Notes under the pieces: model-generated
Told to the model about the DNA's origin: nothing
Databases searched by the model: none
Seen by the model: only the letters and a program-made list of their open reading frames with translations
Program-made: the position numbers and the translations under genes
Part shown: positions 11,762 through 22,093 of the stretch, piece after piece
Numbering within the stretch: position 1 is the first letter of the stretch
Layout of the letters: the number at the start of each line of letters is the position of its first letter
Assembly: GCA_027422505.1 (NCBI GenBank)
Contig: JAPQWV010000050.1
Location: 3,472,001-3,536,000 of the forward strand
Direction of reading: 5' to 3'
DNA from: Craterostigma plantagineum
Taxonomy: Eukaryota; Streptophyta; Magnoliopsida; Lamiales; Linderniaceae
DNA length: 64,000 nt

Positions 11762-13036
11762 GGAAAAATTGACAATAATAATCCAACCTATAAGTTCTCC
11801 GCTCAAAATAAACCCAACTATCAATTTAGAATAATCCTAACTATATAGTGAGTCTTCCGAAATTGCACCAATGTCACTTGAAACTTGTTTAGCAGGTAAT
11901 TTTTTTTATTTTATTACCTACGATAATTTTTCAAAATAAAATTAGTAAAATCATATTTTTTATATTTTAAATATCATTTGAGTTTTTGTTACGTATTAAA
12001 TAATGGCGGCCAAAGTGGCGTTAGTCTAAGTTTTATTAGGTTGATTTATAGTATCTGAAGAAATACAAATACACAAAAAAATTCACATGGTATTTGAAAA
12101 CATTTTATTTAATTAAATTATCAGGTTCGAATATATATATATATATATATATGTAATTATAATAAAAGATGCATATGTACCTGCAACATGTATCAAGTGA
12201 CGATAATTTTTCAAAATAAAATTAGTAATCAAAATTTTATTTTAAATATCATTTGAGTTTTTGTTACATATTAATTAATGGCGGCCAAAGTGGCGATTAG
12301 TTTAACTTTTATTATTTAGATTGATTTATAGTATTTGAAGAAAAATAAATACGTACCAAAAATTCACATGGCAACATTTTATTTTAATTAAAATTATCAG
12401 TTTTAAAATATATATGTAATTGTAATAAAAAAAAATGCATAAATGTACCTGCAACATGTATCAAGTGAGACGAGCGCATTGTTTTAAAAAGCGTAAAATA
12501 GCGCGTTTTGTAGTGCCCCATATCGCATTTTAGCGCAAAACGCGGCGCAAAAAATATAGCGTTTTGTACTAAATAGTGCGAATATCTGAGTAACATTAGT
12601 TTCAAATTTTTCTGTGACTCTAAAATAAGATTTTAATGCTATTTCATTTTTTCCGAAGGTTTGCGTGTTTGTAAAAATTATTTATTTGCTTGTATTGTTA
12701 TATTATATTTTTCATTATAAAACAAATTATATTACTAATTTTTAGTTGAGATTATTTCGAAATTATTCGTAGTTGGGTTTATTTCGGGCGGGCAAAATGA
12801 AGTTCTCCTTAAAAAGACTAAAAGAAAAAATTATTTTATTAATTTTATTTGAAATTTCGTTTTAAATGTATATATATAAGTAATTAATATAAGAAATACC
12901 TGCTAAACAAGTTCTAGGTGACATGAGTGCAATTTCGGAATACTCGTATATAGTTAGGATTATTCAGAAATAATTGATAGTTGGGTTTATTTTGAGCGGA
13001 GAACTGATAAGTTGGATTATTATTGTCAATTTTTCC
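11762..13036. mobile_element. Mutator-like non-autonomous DNA transposon (1275 bp)
   Basis: The ends are long inverted repeats: GGAAAAATTGACAATAATAA at 11762 is repeated in reverse at 13036. The pairing continues, imperfectly, for about 140 bp, to 11905 on the left and 12897 on the right. It is flanked by a perfect 9-bp duplication AATATTTTA (11753-11761 and 13037-13045), the hallmark of Mutator-like elements. No transposase ORF is present. It sits in the solo LTR. Confidence 0.88.
11920..12468 (+). repeat. Internal direct duplication in the Mutator-like element
   Basis: Unit 1 (11920-12200, 281 bp) and unit 2 (12201-12468, 268 bp) abut each other. Both start CGATAATTTTTCAAAATAAA and end near GTATCAAGTGA, with AATGGCGGCCAAAGTGGCG inside. 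The differences are point changes and AT-tract length, including an (AT)n run at about 12128-12151 in unit 1. Confidence 0.85.
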
Positions 13037-13388
13037 AATATTTTATACTTCCGAAAAATCATTTTTGATTAACCTTAGACCCCAAGAGCATAATTATTAT
13101 CTTGAGAATTACTAAATCCTCGACCAAATTTAATTTCCTTTAAAACAGGTTGAACCTTGTACGGACTTCATAAAAATTAATTATGCTTAACCTTGCAAAA
13201 ATTCAAACTGGGTGAAACATGGATTGCAAGAACTTTGAATACCTTCAATGCAGTTAAAGCCCTCGGAAATTAAAATTGTACAAACCCTAATCCTAGATAA
13301 CTTTTCGAGCTTAATATGCTTAAAACATGTTAACTCATGTGTTACTACATGTAAATGTTAAAGTAAGAGTTCGAGTTATACCCTTTCC

Positions 13389-13784
13389 TGTTGCGAAATG
13401 GACAGCTTAATGAAACTGGAAATGGCCGTGAGGATAAATGGAACACGGGAATTTACGTGGAAAACCCCTTTTTAACTTGGGGTAAAAAACCACGGGCGAG
13501 GTAGAAATTTATTACTGGGGTAAAAACAGGGGTTACAACCTCTCAATCTATAAAGGAGAAAACACACACTATCTCTCTTTATAGTCGGAGCAAATACCAA
13601 ACAAACCCTCTATTTTTCTCTATTTATTTCCTCTCTCTATTAGGCTTTTATTTGGTTTTTGGTGTGTGATCTATAATGAGGGATCAAGCCTATTTATAGG
13701 CAAAACCCCCCTCTAATACATATATAATAATATAATTAAATAGTGGGTGGGTGGATTGGTTGTTGCACCAACCCACTCCCATCA
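13389..13784 (-). repeat. 3' LTR of the copia element
   Basis: It reads TGTTGCGAAATGG to CACTCCCATCA on the plus strand. The PPT is just inside it at 13785-13796 (AGTGGGAGAT on the minus strand). Confidence 0.92.
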
Positions 13785-13923
13785 ATCTCCCACTTGAAGA
13801 TTTGATTGATGCCCAATCAGATCTTCACACCATTCTTCTAGCTCACCTTTGCATGTTACTTAGATTCTGTCAATCCACACGAGGAACGACACCGTATGAA
13901 CTTGTCCACAGGAATTGCTTTGG

Positions 13924-16900
13924 TCATGTAGTCTGCCAGATTATCCGCAGTGTGAACTTTTTGCATGTCCACAGTCCCCGCTTCCACTTGTTCACGAACA
14001 AAGTGGTATTGGACCCGGATGTTTTGGTTCTTGAATGATATGCTGGATTCCTTGCAAGATACAACACACTCTGGCTATCACAATAGAGAACAATATTCTC
14101 TTGTTTGTGCCCGAGTTCTTCCAGCAACATCTTCAACCATATTGCCTCTTTACTGGCTTGCGTAGCTGCGACATATTCTGCTTCCGTTGTTGACGTTACA
14201 ACAATGGACTGCAGTTTTGAAACCCAGCTCACAGCACCGCCAGCAAGATTGAACACATATCCGGTTGTGGATCTGCTTTTATCAAGTTCACCTGCATAAT
14301 CTGCATCAACAAAACCATGGACAGTAAAATCTGTACCTCCGTAACATAAGGCAAGATCCGAGGTTCCCTTGATATATCTGAGAATCCTCTTAACAGCACT
14401 CCAGTGCTCCCGGCCAGGGTTGGACATGTATCGGCTAACAACTCCCACTGCATGGGCAATGTCTGGTCTGGTGCAGATCATTGCGAACATTAGACTTCCT
14501 ACTGCAGATGCATATGGCAGTCGAGACATCTCTATCCTCTCGTCTTCATCAGTAGGACACATATCGGAGGATAGCTTGAAATTTGCAGCAAGAGGGGTAG
14601 ATATTGGCTTACTATCTTGCATGTTGAACCTTCGCAAGATTTTCTTCAAATAATTCTTCTGGGAAAGCCAAATCTTCCGCTTGCTTCTGTCTCGAGATAT
14701 TTGTACGCCAAGAATTTTGTTTGCTGGCCCCAAGTCCTTCATTTCGAATTCACTGGCTAGTTGAGTCTTTAAGTCGTCGATACGACCTTTGTTGGGTCCT
14801 GCTACCAGTATATCGTCGACGTACAACAGCAATATGATGAAATCGTCATTGCCAAATCTCTTGAAATACGCACAAGGATCTGAATATAGCCTGTTGTAGC
14901 CAAGACTTATTATGAAGGAGTCAAATCTCTTATACCAGCATCGAGGTGCTTGTTTGAGCCCGTAGAGAGATTTGATCAATCTGCAAACTAGATCTTCTTT
15001 TCCTTGTTCCTCGAAACCTTCTGGTTGAAGCATATATATTTCTTCATCCAGGTCACCATGGAGAAATGCCGTTTTAACGTCTAGCTGCTCAAGATGCAAG
15101 TCGAATGTAGCACACATTGACAAGACCACCCTGACTGTTGTAAATCGAACCACCGGTGAGAAAATTTCGTTGAAGTCAATCCCTTCTTTATGAGCATATC
15201 CTTTTACAACCAGTCTAGCACGGTATCGCTCTACTTGGTCATCACCATTCCGCTTGATTTTGTACACCCATTTGTTGCCAATAGGTTTCCTTCCTTGCGG
15301 TAATGATACCAACTCCCATGTCTTATTTTTATAGAGAGCTTCCATTTCCTCTTGCATTGCTGAAATCCACTGACTCGCATCTGAATTATTCAGTGCTTCT
15401 TGAAAAGAGGTTGGCTCTCCATCCTCCGTTAGAAAACAGTATGCAAGATTGCTCTCTATCTCATAATCTGAGTGCCAACTTGGCGGCCTACGCTCGCGTG
15501 ATGACCGCCAGAGATCCGATACTTCAGATTCGACCGGGTTGAGCTCTTCGTGCGTCGGTTCAGCTTCAGAAGAATTATATTGCTCCAATTTTCTTTTCAT
15601 CGGTGTAGTCTTTGTCACGCCATTTGGACTGCTATCATTTTTTACTTGCTCTTGATCGCCATCCTCCAAGAAGATAACATCTCTGCTGATAATCACTTTG
15701 TGGTCAGTGAGATCCCACAAGCGATACCCCTTTACTCCATCAGCGTAGCCCAAGAATAGGCATTTCCTGGACTTTGGATCCAACTTCGTTGTTTCTTGGT
15801 TGTGGTACATCGCGTACGTTGAACTTCCAAATACATGGAGGTTTGAATAGTCTGCAGGTGCACCAGTCCACATTTCCATCGGTGTTCGCATCTCTATAGC
15901 AGTAGATGGAGCCCGATTCACCACATAACAGGCAGTACAGACCGCTTCCGCCCAGAACTTCTTTTCTAGGCCCGCAGTTCTCAACATTGCCCTCGTTCTT
16001 TCCAACAGGGTTCTATTCAACCGCTCTGCCACTCCATTCTGTTGTGGAGTGTAAGCCGTGGTGAACTGCCTTCTGATGCCCGCGTCTTTGCAGAATTCAG
16101 TGAATTCTTTGCCAGTATATTCTCCTCCATTATCTGACCGGAGACACTTGATCTTTTTGCCGGTTTCAAGTTCAACTCGCGCCTTGTATGTTTTGAAGAT
16201 AGGAAACACTTCGTCCTTCTTCTTGATTGGGTACACCCAGCATCTCCTGGAGTAGTCGTCTATGAATGATACGAAGTAGCTAGCTCCTCCCATGGACGCA
16301 ATCGGTGCTTGCCATACATCAGAGTGGATCAGTTCTAGAATTTCTTTGCTTCTAGAATTTGAAGTGGAGAACTTCAGGCGATGCTGCTTGCTCACAATAC
16401 AATGCTCGCAAAATGGTGGCGTCACCGTCGTGAGACCAGGAAGTAGATTCTTTTGCGCAAGAATTTTCATGCCTTGTTCAGACATATGACCAAGTTTCTT
16501 ATGCCAAGTCATCGTAGACTTTTCATTTGAACTTATCGTGGCAACGGATGCCTGCCCTTCTTGCAGAGTCTCTCCCTTTAGCATGTATAGATTTACAGCT
16601 ATCTTTTCTCCCTTCATTACCACCAGTGCTTCTTTGAAAACTTTCATGATCTTATTCTCCAATTCAATTTTGAAACCAAGATCATCCAGTTGCCCCACGG
16701 ACAACAGATTTTTCTTCAAGCCCTCCACATGTCGGACAGCATGGATGGTACGCACAGTGCCATCGTACATCTTTATTTGAATCGTACCGACCCCGACAAT
16801 CTTCAGCGCTTGGTCGTTGCAGCTGTAGACATACCCTCCGAAGATTGGCTCGTATTGGTGAAACCATTCCCTTCGAGAGGTCATGTGAAAAGTAGCTGCA

Positions 16901-17901
16901 GAGTCCATGAGCCACATGTCGTTGAATCTTCCCTTTTCAGCGATAGTGGTTGCGGCTTCACACACCAAGGCAATTCCATCGTCGGTAGTGTTGGCGGCAT
17001 TTCCTTGGGCATTGAGATTTTTATTTAGAGCCCAACAATCTTTCTTCAGATGACCTTTCTTGCCACAGTGGTAACACTTTATAGCCTTCTTATTTTTCGT
17101 AACAAGGTTTTGCCGTTTTTGACTCCCACTTGGACCAGACTCTCCGGGTCTTGTCCGTTTTCGGCTCATGTTTGGACCACGTGCTCCTGATCTTGCCCTC
17201 GTCACTGCCAATGCTTCCGCCTGTTGGGACGTTATCAACTTGTCTTCTTTGTTATTGCGTCGACTTTCCTCTTCGAGAACCGCAGCTGCAATATTGTCGA
17301 ACATAAGTTTTCCCGCAGCTTGGTTGTTGCTCAGATTGATGACAAGTTTATCGTAGGAGTCTGGCAGGCTTTGCAGTAGAAGCTCGGCACGTTCACTTGG
17401 CTCTATTTTGTAGTCCAAGTCTTTAAGTTGAGAGAACAAAGTATTCAACTTATTGATGTGCTCGGTCACTGAAGAAGATTCTTCCATTCGTAGATGGTAT
17501 AATTTTCTTTTGAGGAAAATTCGGCTGTGGAGTGACTTGACTTGATACAACTTCTCAAGATGGTCCCATATTTCTTTCGCACTAGTCTTCTCTTCTGCAC
17601 TTGATAATATGTCATCTGCTAAGGTCAGATGAATATTGGCGATGGCTCTCCCGTCTATCTTCCTCCATTTGGCATCACTAACAACAGTTGTTGGTCTGCC
17701 AGTGAGTGCCTCCAGACAATTTTCTTTGAGTAAAATTGCATTTATCCTCATTTTCCACAGTGAGTAGTTTCTCCCGTTGAATTTCTCAATTTCATTTTTA
17801 GCTGCCATTTTTCCCACGTCGCTATCGTCGGAGAAATTCGACAGTCCAGCCAAATAGTACAGATCAGATAATTTGCAGAAAGGGTAGCGACCAGCTTTCA
17901 A
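13924..17901 (-). CDS. Copia gag-pol polyprotein with a late frameshift
   Basis: The protein has gag (the Met near residue 32, at the MAAKNEIEKF block, is the likelier start), a CCHC knuckle near residue 274, an aspartic protease motif (DSA) near 330, an integrase zinc region near 463, an integrase core with RSDNGGEY near 590, reverse transcriptase with YVDD near 1028, and RNase H from about 1200. The last ~32 residues do not match the family: after HSRTK the frame shifts, consistent with a one-base deletion near 14015. The expected end of RNase H is readable in another frame down to about 13900. The remaining enzyme domains look complete, with no internal stop. Confidence 0.92.
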   Translation of the reverse strand: MKAGRYPFCKLSDLYYLAGLSNFSDDSDVGKMAAKNEIEKFNGRNYSLWKMRINAILLKENCLEALTGRPTTVVSDAKWRKIDGRAIANIHLTLADDILSSAEEKTSAKEIWDHLEKLYQVKSLHSRIFLKRKLYHLRMEESSSVTEHINKLNTLFSQLKDLDYKIEPSERAELLLQSLPDSYDKLVINLSNNQAAGKLMFDNIAAAVLEEESRRNNKEDKLITSQQAEALAVTRARSGARGPNMSRKRTRPGESGPSGSQKRQNLVTKNKKAIKCYHCGKKGHLKKDCWALNKNLNAQGNAANTTDDGIALVCEAATTIAEKGRFNDMWLMDSAATFHMTSRREWFHQYEPIFGGYVYSCNDQALKIVGVGTIQIKMYDGTVRTIHAVRHVEGLKKNLLSVGQLDDLGFKIELENKIMKVFKEALVVMKGEKIAVNLYMLKGETLQEGQASVATISSNEKSTMTWHKKLGHMSEQGMKILAQKNLLPGLTTVTPPFCEHCIVSKQHRLKFSTSNSRSKEILELIHSDVWQAPIASMGGASYFVSFIDDYSRRCWVYPIKKKDEVFPIFKTYKARVELETGKKIKCLRSDNGGEYTGKEFTEFCKDAGIRRQFTTAYTPQQNGVAERLNRTLLERTRAMLRTAGLEKKFWAEAVCTACYVVNRAPSTAIEMRTPMEMWTGAPADYSNLHVFGSSTYAMYHNQETTKLDPKSRKCLFLGYADGVKGYRLWDLTDHKVIISRDVIFLEDGDQEQVKNDSSPNGVTKTTPMKRKLEQYNSSEAEPTHEELNPVESEVSDLWRSSRERRPPSWHSDYEIESNLAYCFLTEDGEPTSFQEALNNSDASQWISAMQEEMEALYKNKTWELVSLPQGRKPIGNKWVYKIKRNGDDQVERYRARLVVKGYAHKEGIDFNEIFSPVVRFTTVRVVLSMCATFDLHLEQLDVKTAFLHGDLDEEIYMLQPEGFEEQGKEDLVCRLIKSLYGLKQAPRCWYKRFDSFIISLGYNRLYSDPCAYFKRFGNDDFIILLLYVDDILVAGPNKGRIDDLKTQLASEFEMKDLGPANKILGVQISRDRSKRKIWLSQKNYLKKILRRFNMQDSKPISTPLAANFKLSSDMCPTDEDERIEMSRLPYASAVGSLMFAMICTRPDIAHAVGVVSRYMSNPGREHWSAVKRILRYIKGTSDLALCYGGTDFTVHGFVDADYAGELDKSRSTTGYVFNLAGGAVSWVSKLQSIVVTSTTEAEYVAATQASKEAIWLKMLLEELGHKQENIVLYCDSQSVLYLARNPAYHSRTKTSGSNTTLFVNKWKRGLWTCKKFTLRIIWQTT

Positions 17902-18124
17902 GACAAAATTACCCTTCTAAGTAAATTCCCAGATGAGATCTGGTGGGGTCACTATGTGTCCCGCTTGGCACCAGCCACCTAGACAGAACTTACTTACACA
18001 GTCTATTACCACGACTTGCCAAAGAACTCTTCCGTAACGATAAACCTTTTCGATATTCTTTCTGATGTGGAAGATCAGACAAAGCTGCAACCACAGAGCA
18101 TAATTAGAATATCAATCAGGGCTG

Positions 18125-18137
18125 GCTCTGATACCAC
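18125..18137 (-). other. Copia primer binding site, initiator tRNA-Met type
   Basis: The minus strand reads TGGTATCAGAGC just inside the 5' LTR (18139-18534). This is the usual copia primer site. Confidence 0.85.
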
Positions 18138-18138
18138 T

Positions 18139-18534
18139 TGTTGCGAAATGGACAGCTTAATGAAATTGGAAATGACCGTGAGGATAAATGGAACACGGGA
18201 ATTTACGTGGAAAACCCCTTTTTAACTTGGGGTAAAAAACCACGGGCGAGGTAGAAATTTATTACTGGGGTAAAAACAGGGGTTACAACCTCTCAATCTA
18301 TAAAGGAGAAAACACACACTATCTCTCTTTATAGTCGGAGCAAATACCAAACAAACCCTCTATTTTTGTCTATTTATTTCCTCTCTCTATTAGGCTTTTA
18401 TTTGGTTTTTGGTGTGTGATCTATAATGAGGGATCAAGCCTATTTATAGGCAAAACCCCCCTCTAATACATATATAATAATATAATTAAATAGTGGGTGG
18501 GTGGATTGGTTGTTGCACCAACCCACTCCCATCA
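18139..18534 (-). repeat. 5' LTR of the copia element
   Basis: Matches 13389-13784 with about three substitutions. Confidence 0.92.
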
Positions 18535-19619
18535 TTTCCCAGCTTAATTCTTGTCGAGCTTCCCTTCTTTCTCCTTTCTTTGGGTTTTGGAAGTTTTCTT
18601 ATAATGTGTATTGTTTGTTTTCTCTTTATTGGGGGTGTTCGTTTGTTTCTATCTCAAGATTTCCCTTATCTTATTGATTGAGTGTTACAATTAACAATTA
18701 ACATCATCTAAACTTTAATACTTATCTTATATATTATTATTATAATTAGAATAGCTTTTCTTCATGACTAGGTTCTTTCGAAACCCTAGTTACAATTACT
18801 CTCCCATTCTAGTTAATTTTTACTTTAATACTTATCCTAACTTCATGTAATAATTATTATAATAATATTATATACAGATTTTTCCCTCTCAACTAAGTCA
18901 TCAATACTATATCTAACTAATTCTAAGTCTTCAGAGGTCATCCTTCTATCAATTTGTATTACAAACCTATTCTATCCTTTGGAAATTATATATTTCGAGA
19001 CTTATTAAGTTCTTATAGCTAGTTCTTATCGAGGACTAAATATTTCAAACATTTCTATTTTCGAGATTATTCTAATTGAAATTAATTCCAAGCCCTACTC
19101 AAATTTCCTACTAAGTTAGAATTCGTAATAGCACATAATCAATTAAACATGTAATATGCAATCACGTTGGCACATATAACATGTATGCAATTTATTGGCC
19201 GGTTTACTTACGGGACTCGGGTATTACAATAGTGAATTTGTAGTTGTATAAATATGTAATTTGGGTTGTGTAAATAGTATGAAGAAGTATTGAATAAAGA
19301 AGTTATTATTTCTATCCCTCGAATATTACTATAATCGTACTTAGTAAAACACTTAATCGTTATAATATTTTTATAATACGTTATCAGCACGACTCTCTAA
19401 CCATTCGAAGACTATCGCGAACACCATCCCCAACACGAGGTATAAATTATTCATTTGTATTTATATAAACATATAACCTATCCATGTAAGTATAGATATA
19501 TTTAACAACGCTTATATATTTGTACATAGATATATTATGTATATATATTTATATGTGTACGTCTATACTCTCTCTCTCTCTCTATCTATATATATATATA
19601 TATATATATATATTAACCA

Positions 19620-19740
19620 TATAACAAAGCGTCATAGCGCGAGTGGTTTCTTGGAATATTATCATTAAAAGTGGTGAGAGGTTCAGATTTCAAATCCCCG
19701 TCGTGGCGTGTGAAGATTTCTTTAATCACTTTTACGAAAA
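19620..19740 (+). mobile_element. Possible tRNA-derived SINE fragment
   Basis: A box-A-like TAGCGCGAGTGG and, 60 bp on, a box-B-like stretch GGTTCAGATTTCAAATCC occur in a segment absent from the right arm. Both boxes are imperfect and no clean target duplication is seen, so this is tentative. Confidence 0.3.
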
Positions 19741-20143
19741 TATTTTTTTATTTATACTTCGCTAAATTGATATATTAATTTACTATAATTTTACTTTTTA
19801 TAGAAAATCATATTTATACAAAGATGGATCTTCTACTTCTAACCTTTATTATACTGTGATTGTTACCGCTCTGTGGATAATATTTTTACGAAATTTTTCA
19901 AAATATTTTTATTAATTGTAATATATTTTACTTTGAAGGATGTTGCTCCGTTCGATGTGTATTGAACATTTGCTTATGTGTATTATTATTACGTGGATAC
20001 TTATTTTGACGTTGATAATGTTTTTCAGAAGAATTTTTTCAAAGGAAGGTACCGAAGAAGATAACGATAATACTAAAGGCGAATGCGTGTAATTGTTATA
20101 TTATCATTGTTAAAATTTTTTGTATTTTTGTAGTAATATGATG

Positions 20144-20440
20144 AATTTGGCGAGCCTTGAGTTTTTGCACTAGACATCACTGGCCGAAGCTATTTATCTT
20201 GGGCACCAGATGCCGAGATTCATTTGAAAGCGAAAGATCTAGGTGATACGACATCCGAGCAGGACAAGGCGAATGCAATGATTTTTCTTCGCCATCACAT
20301 TCATGAAAGTCTGAAAATTGAATACTTAATAGTGAATGACCCGAAAGACTTATGAAAAAACCTGGAAGATCGATATAACCACCTAAAAACATTCTCCCAA
20401 ATGCAAGGTAAGAATGAGTGAATTTACGCTTGCAAGATTT
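20144..20440 (+). pseudogene. Gag-like fragment, left arm
   Basis: Translation resembles the N-terminal gag-like domain common in plant LTR elements, with a block around CPRCRD replaced by LSWAPDAEIHLKAK and IFLRHHIH. A TGA stop follows KDL where the family normally has Trp. Compared with the right arm it lacks about 20 bp in the middle. It ends abruptly at the palindrome centre. Confidence 0.6.
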
Positions 20441-20479
20441 CACCACTATAAACAACATAATTGTATTCGCTTACCGATT

Positions 20480-20821
20480 TGAAGTCTTGCAAGCGTAAAT
20501 TCACCCATTCATACCTTCATTTGGGAGAATAACAGTTTTTAGGTGGTTATATCGATCTTTCAGGTTTTTTCACAAGTCTTTTGGGTCTTTCACTGTTAAG
20601 TATTCAATTTCCAGTTCATGAATGTGGTGACGAAGAAAAATCATTGCATCCGCCTTGTCCTGCTCGGATGTTGTACTGGTCGGTTTGATGATATCACCTA
20701 GACCTTTCGCTTTCAACTGAATCTCGGCATCTAGTGCCCAAGATAAATGATTTCGGCCAGTGGTATCGAGTGCAACAAATTCAAGGCCCGCCAAATCCGT
20801 CTTATTACTATAAAAATACAA
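20480..20821 (-). pseudogene. Gag-like fragment, right arm
   Basis: It carries LEFVALDTTGRNHLSWALDA and later IFLRHHIHELEIEYLTVKDP. The same TGA follows KDL as in the left arm, so both arms copy an already defective gag. The frame continues beyond the stop to a short QDFKSVSEY block at the palindrome centre, which the left arm lacks. Confidence 0.65.
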
Positions 20822-21412
20822 AAAAAATTAACAATGATAATATTATATAACAGAATATTACACGCATAACTAATCTTCTTTAGTATCCTCGTCAGTATCT
20901 TCGTCGCTATCTTCCTTCGAAAAAATTCTTATGGAAAGCATTATCAACGTCAAAATAAGTGCCCACGTAATAATACACATAAGCAAATGTTCAATACACA
21001 TCGAACGGAGCAACATCCTTCAAAATAAAATATATTATAATTAATAGTAATATTAAAGAAAATCACATTTTATTAAGGAACATTACAATTTAATAAAAAC
21101 ATTTGAAAATTTAAGTAAAAACATTATCCACATAGCGGTAACGATCTCCGTAAATAAGGTTAGCAACAGAAGATCCATCTTTTTATAAAATGATACGGGG
21201 ATAGGTGAATAATTTATACCTCGTGCTTGGAATGGTGTTCGCGATAGTCTTCGAATGGTTAGAGACTCGTGCTTATAATGTGTTATAAAATATAACGATT
21301 AACTGTTTTACTAATTACGATTATAGTAATATTAGAGAGATAACTAGAGAGATAATAACTTCTTTATTAAATACTTCTTCACACCATTTACACAAGCCCA
21401 AATCACATACTA

Positions 21413-21640
21413 CCTCCGTCCCGGTAACTTTTGTACATTTTACCAAATTGGGCGTCCCACTATCTTTTATACATTTCCATATTTAGTAAAAAACTATCAC
21501 ACACAATCAATATAATAACATTAAATTTTCTTAAAAGACGTGCCACATACATACACTTTTCTTCTATACTATTAAAATATTATATTTCTTAAAAACCGAA
21601 CCCAATTCCAAATGTCCATATATTACCGGGACGGATGGAG
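21413..21640. mobile_element. Stowaway-type MITE
   Basis: Inverted ends CCTCCGTCCCGG and CCGGGACGGATGG, with TA on both sides (21411-21412, 21641-21642). Related copies are at 33382-33624 and 62933-63165. The left arm at about 19255 gives the empty site. Confidence 0.85.
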
Positions 21641-21797
21641 TATTTATACTACTGATTCACTATTACACCTAAATTTACAATATTTGTTACAATTATATAC
21701 CTCATCTTATCAATTAATACTCATCTAATTTTTACAGGTTCAATATAATACCTACAAATCTTAATACATCCAAATTTCAATAATTCACAACAAAATG

Positions 21798-22093
21798 TAA
21801 TATATACCTTGCGTGCGTGAGGGTATAATAGTAATTACGGCACGCTTCATCTTTTTCGTGTGTGAGGGTAGAATAGTAAATACATCACGTTTCCTCGTTT
21901 TCGTGTTCCCATCTCACACGCATTCTACCCTTCCCTCACACCGCCGCACAAGCTAACCTTCGTCGCTAAGATTTATCGACCTCATCCATAGCGCGCGCAC
22001 CGCCCGACGGTTTATATATTGAGCTGCTGCGAATTTCTCCAATTTTAGGAACAATAATTGCTTCACGAACAAATCAAGAACTGTTGCATAAGG
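21798..22093 (+). promoter_or_regulatory. Upstream region and leader of the NEN1-like gene
   Basis: This short stretch separates the transposon nest from the first host gene. It contains two near copies, about 45 bp apart, of GTGAGGGTAKAATAGTAAWTAC (21826-21885). An in-frame upstream ATG exists at 22058. No clear TATA box was picked out. Confidence 0.35.

Larger units (their letters stand above)
13389..18534 (-). mobile_element. Nearly intact Ty1/copia element (Tork-like)
   Basis: The LTRs are 396 bp each (13389-13784 and 18139-18534), with about three differences by eye. The target duplication is TTTCC (13384-13388 and 18535-18539). The minus-strand order is LTR, PBS, one long gag-pol ORF, PPT, LTR. 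A young insertion in the solo LTR. Confidence 0.93.
727..19228 (-). mobile_element. Solo LTR of a gypsy-type (chromovirus-like) element, heavily nested
   Basis: On the minus strand the unit starts TGTAATACCCGAGTCCCG (19228) and ends GGGGGCGCCACA (727). It is flanked by the 5-bp duplication ATAGT (722-726 and 19229-19233). After removing a Helitron (1225-10560), a Mutator-like element (11762-13036) and a copia element (13389-18534), about 2.7 kb remains. That remainder has no PBS, PPT or retroelement domains, so a solo LTR left by LTR-LTR recombination is the simplest reading. A second, truncated copy of the same LTR lies at 41271-42266. The family assignment rests only on the look of the termini and on length. 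Confidence 0.75.
19229..20440 (+). repeat. Left arm of a gag-element palindrome
   Basis: After the solo LTR this resumes the LTR begun at 605. The LTR end and a candidate PBS lie near 19380-19395 (TATCAGCACGACTCT). A gag region ends near 20440. The arm matches the reverse complement of 20480-21797 at roughly 85% by eye. It holds an extra stretch at about 19460-19805 that the right arm lacks, with (CT)n and (TA)n runs at 19567-19612. Confidence 0.8.
20480..21797 (-). repeat. Right arm of the gag-element palindrome
   Basis: On the minus strand it reads LTR, PBS-like site, gag, mirroring the left arm, so the two 5' ends point outward and the 3' ends meet around 20440-20485. A Stowaway MITE (21413-21640) lies in its LTR and is absent from the left arm. 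The outer boundary near 21797 is approximate. Confidence 0.8.
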
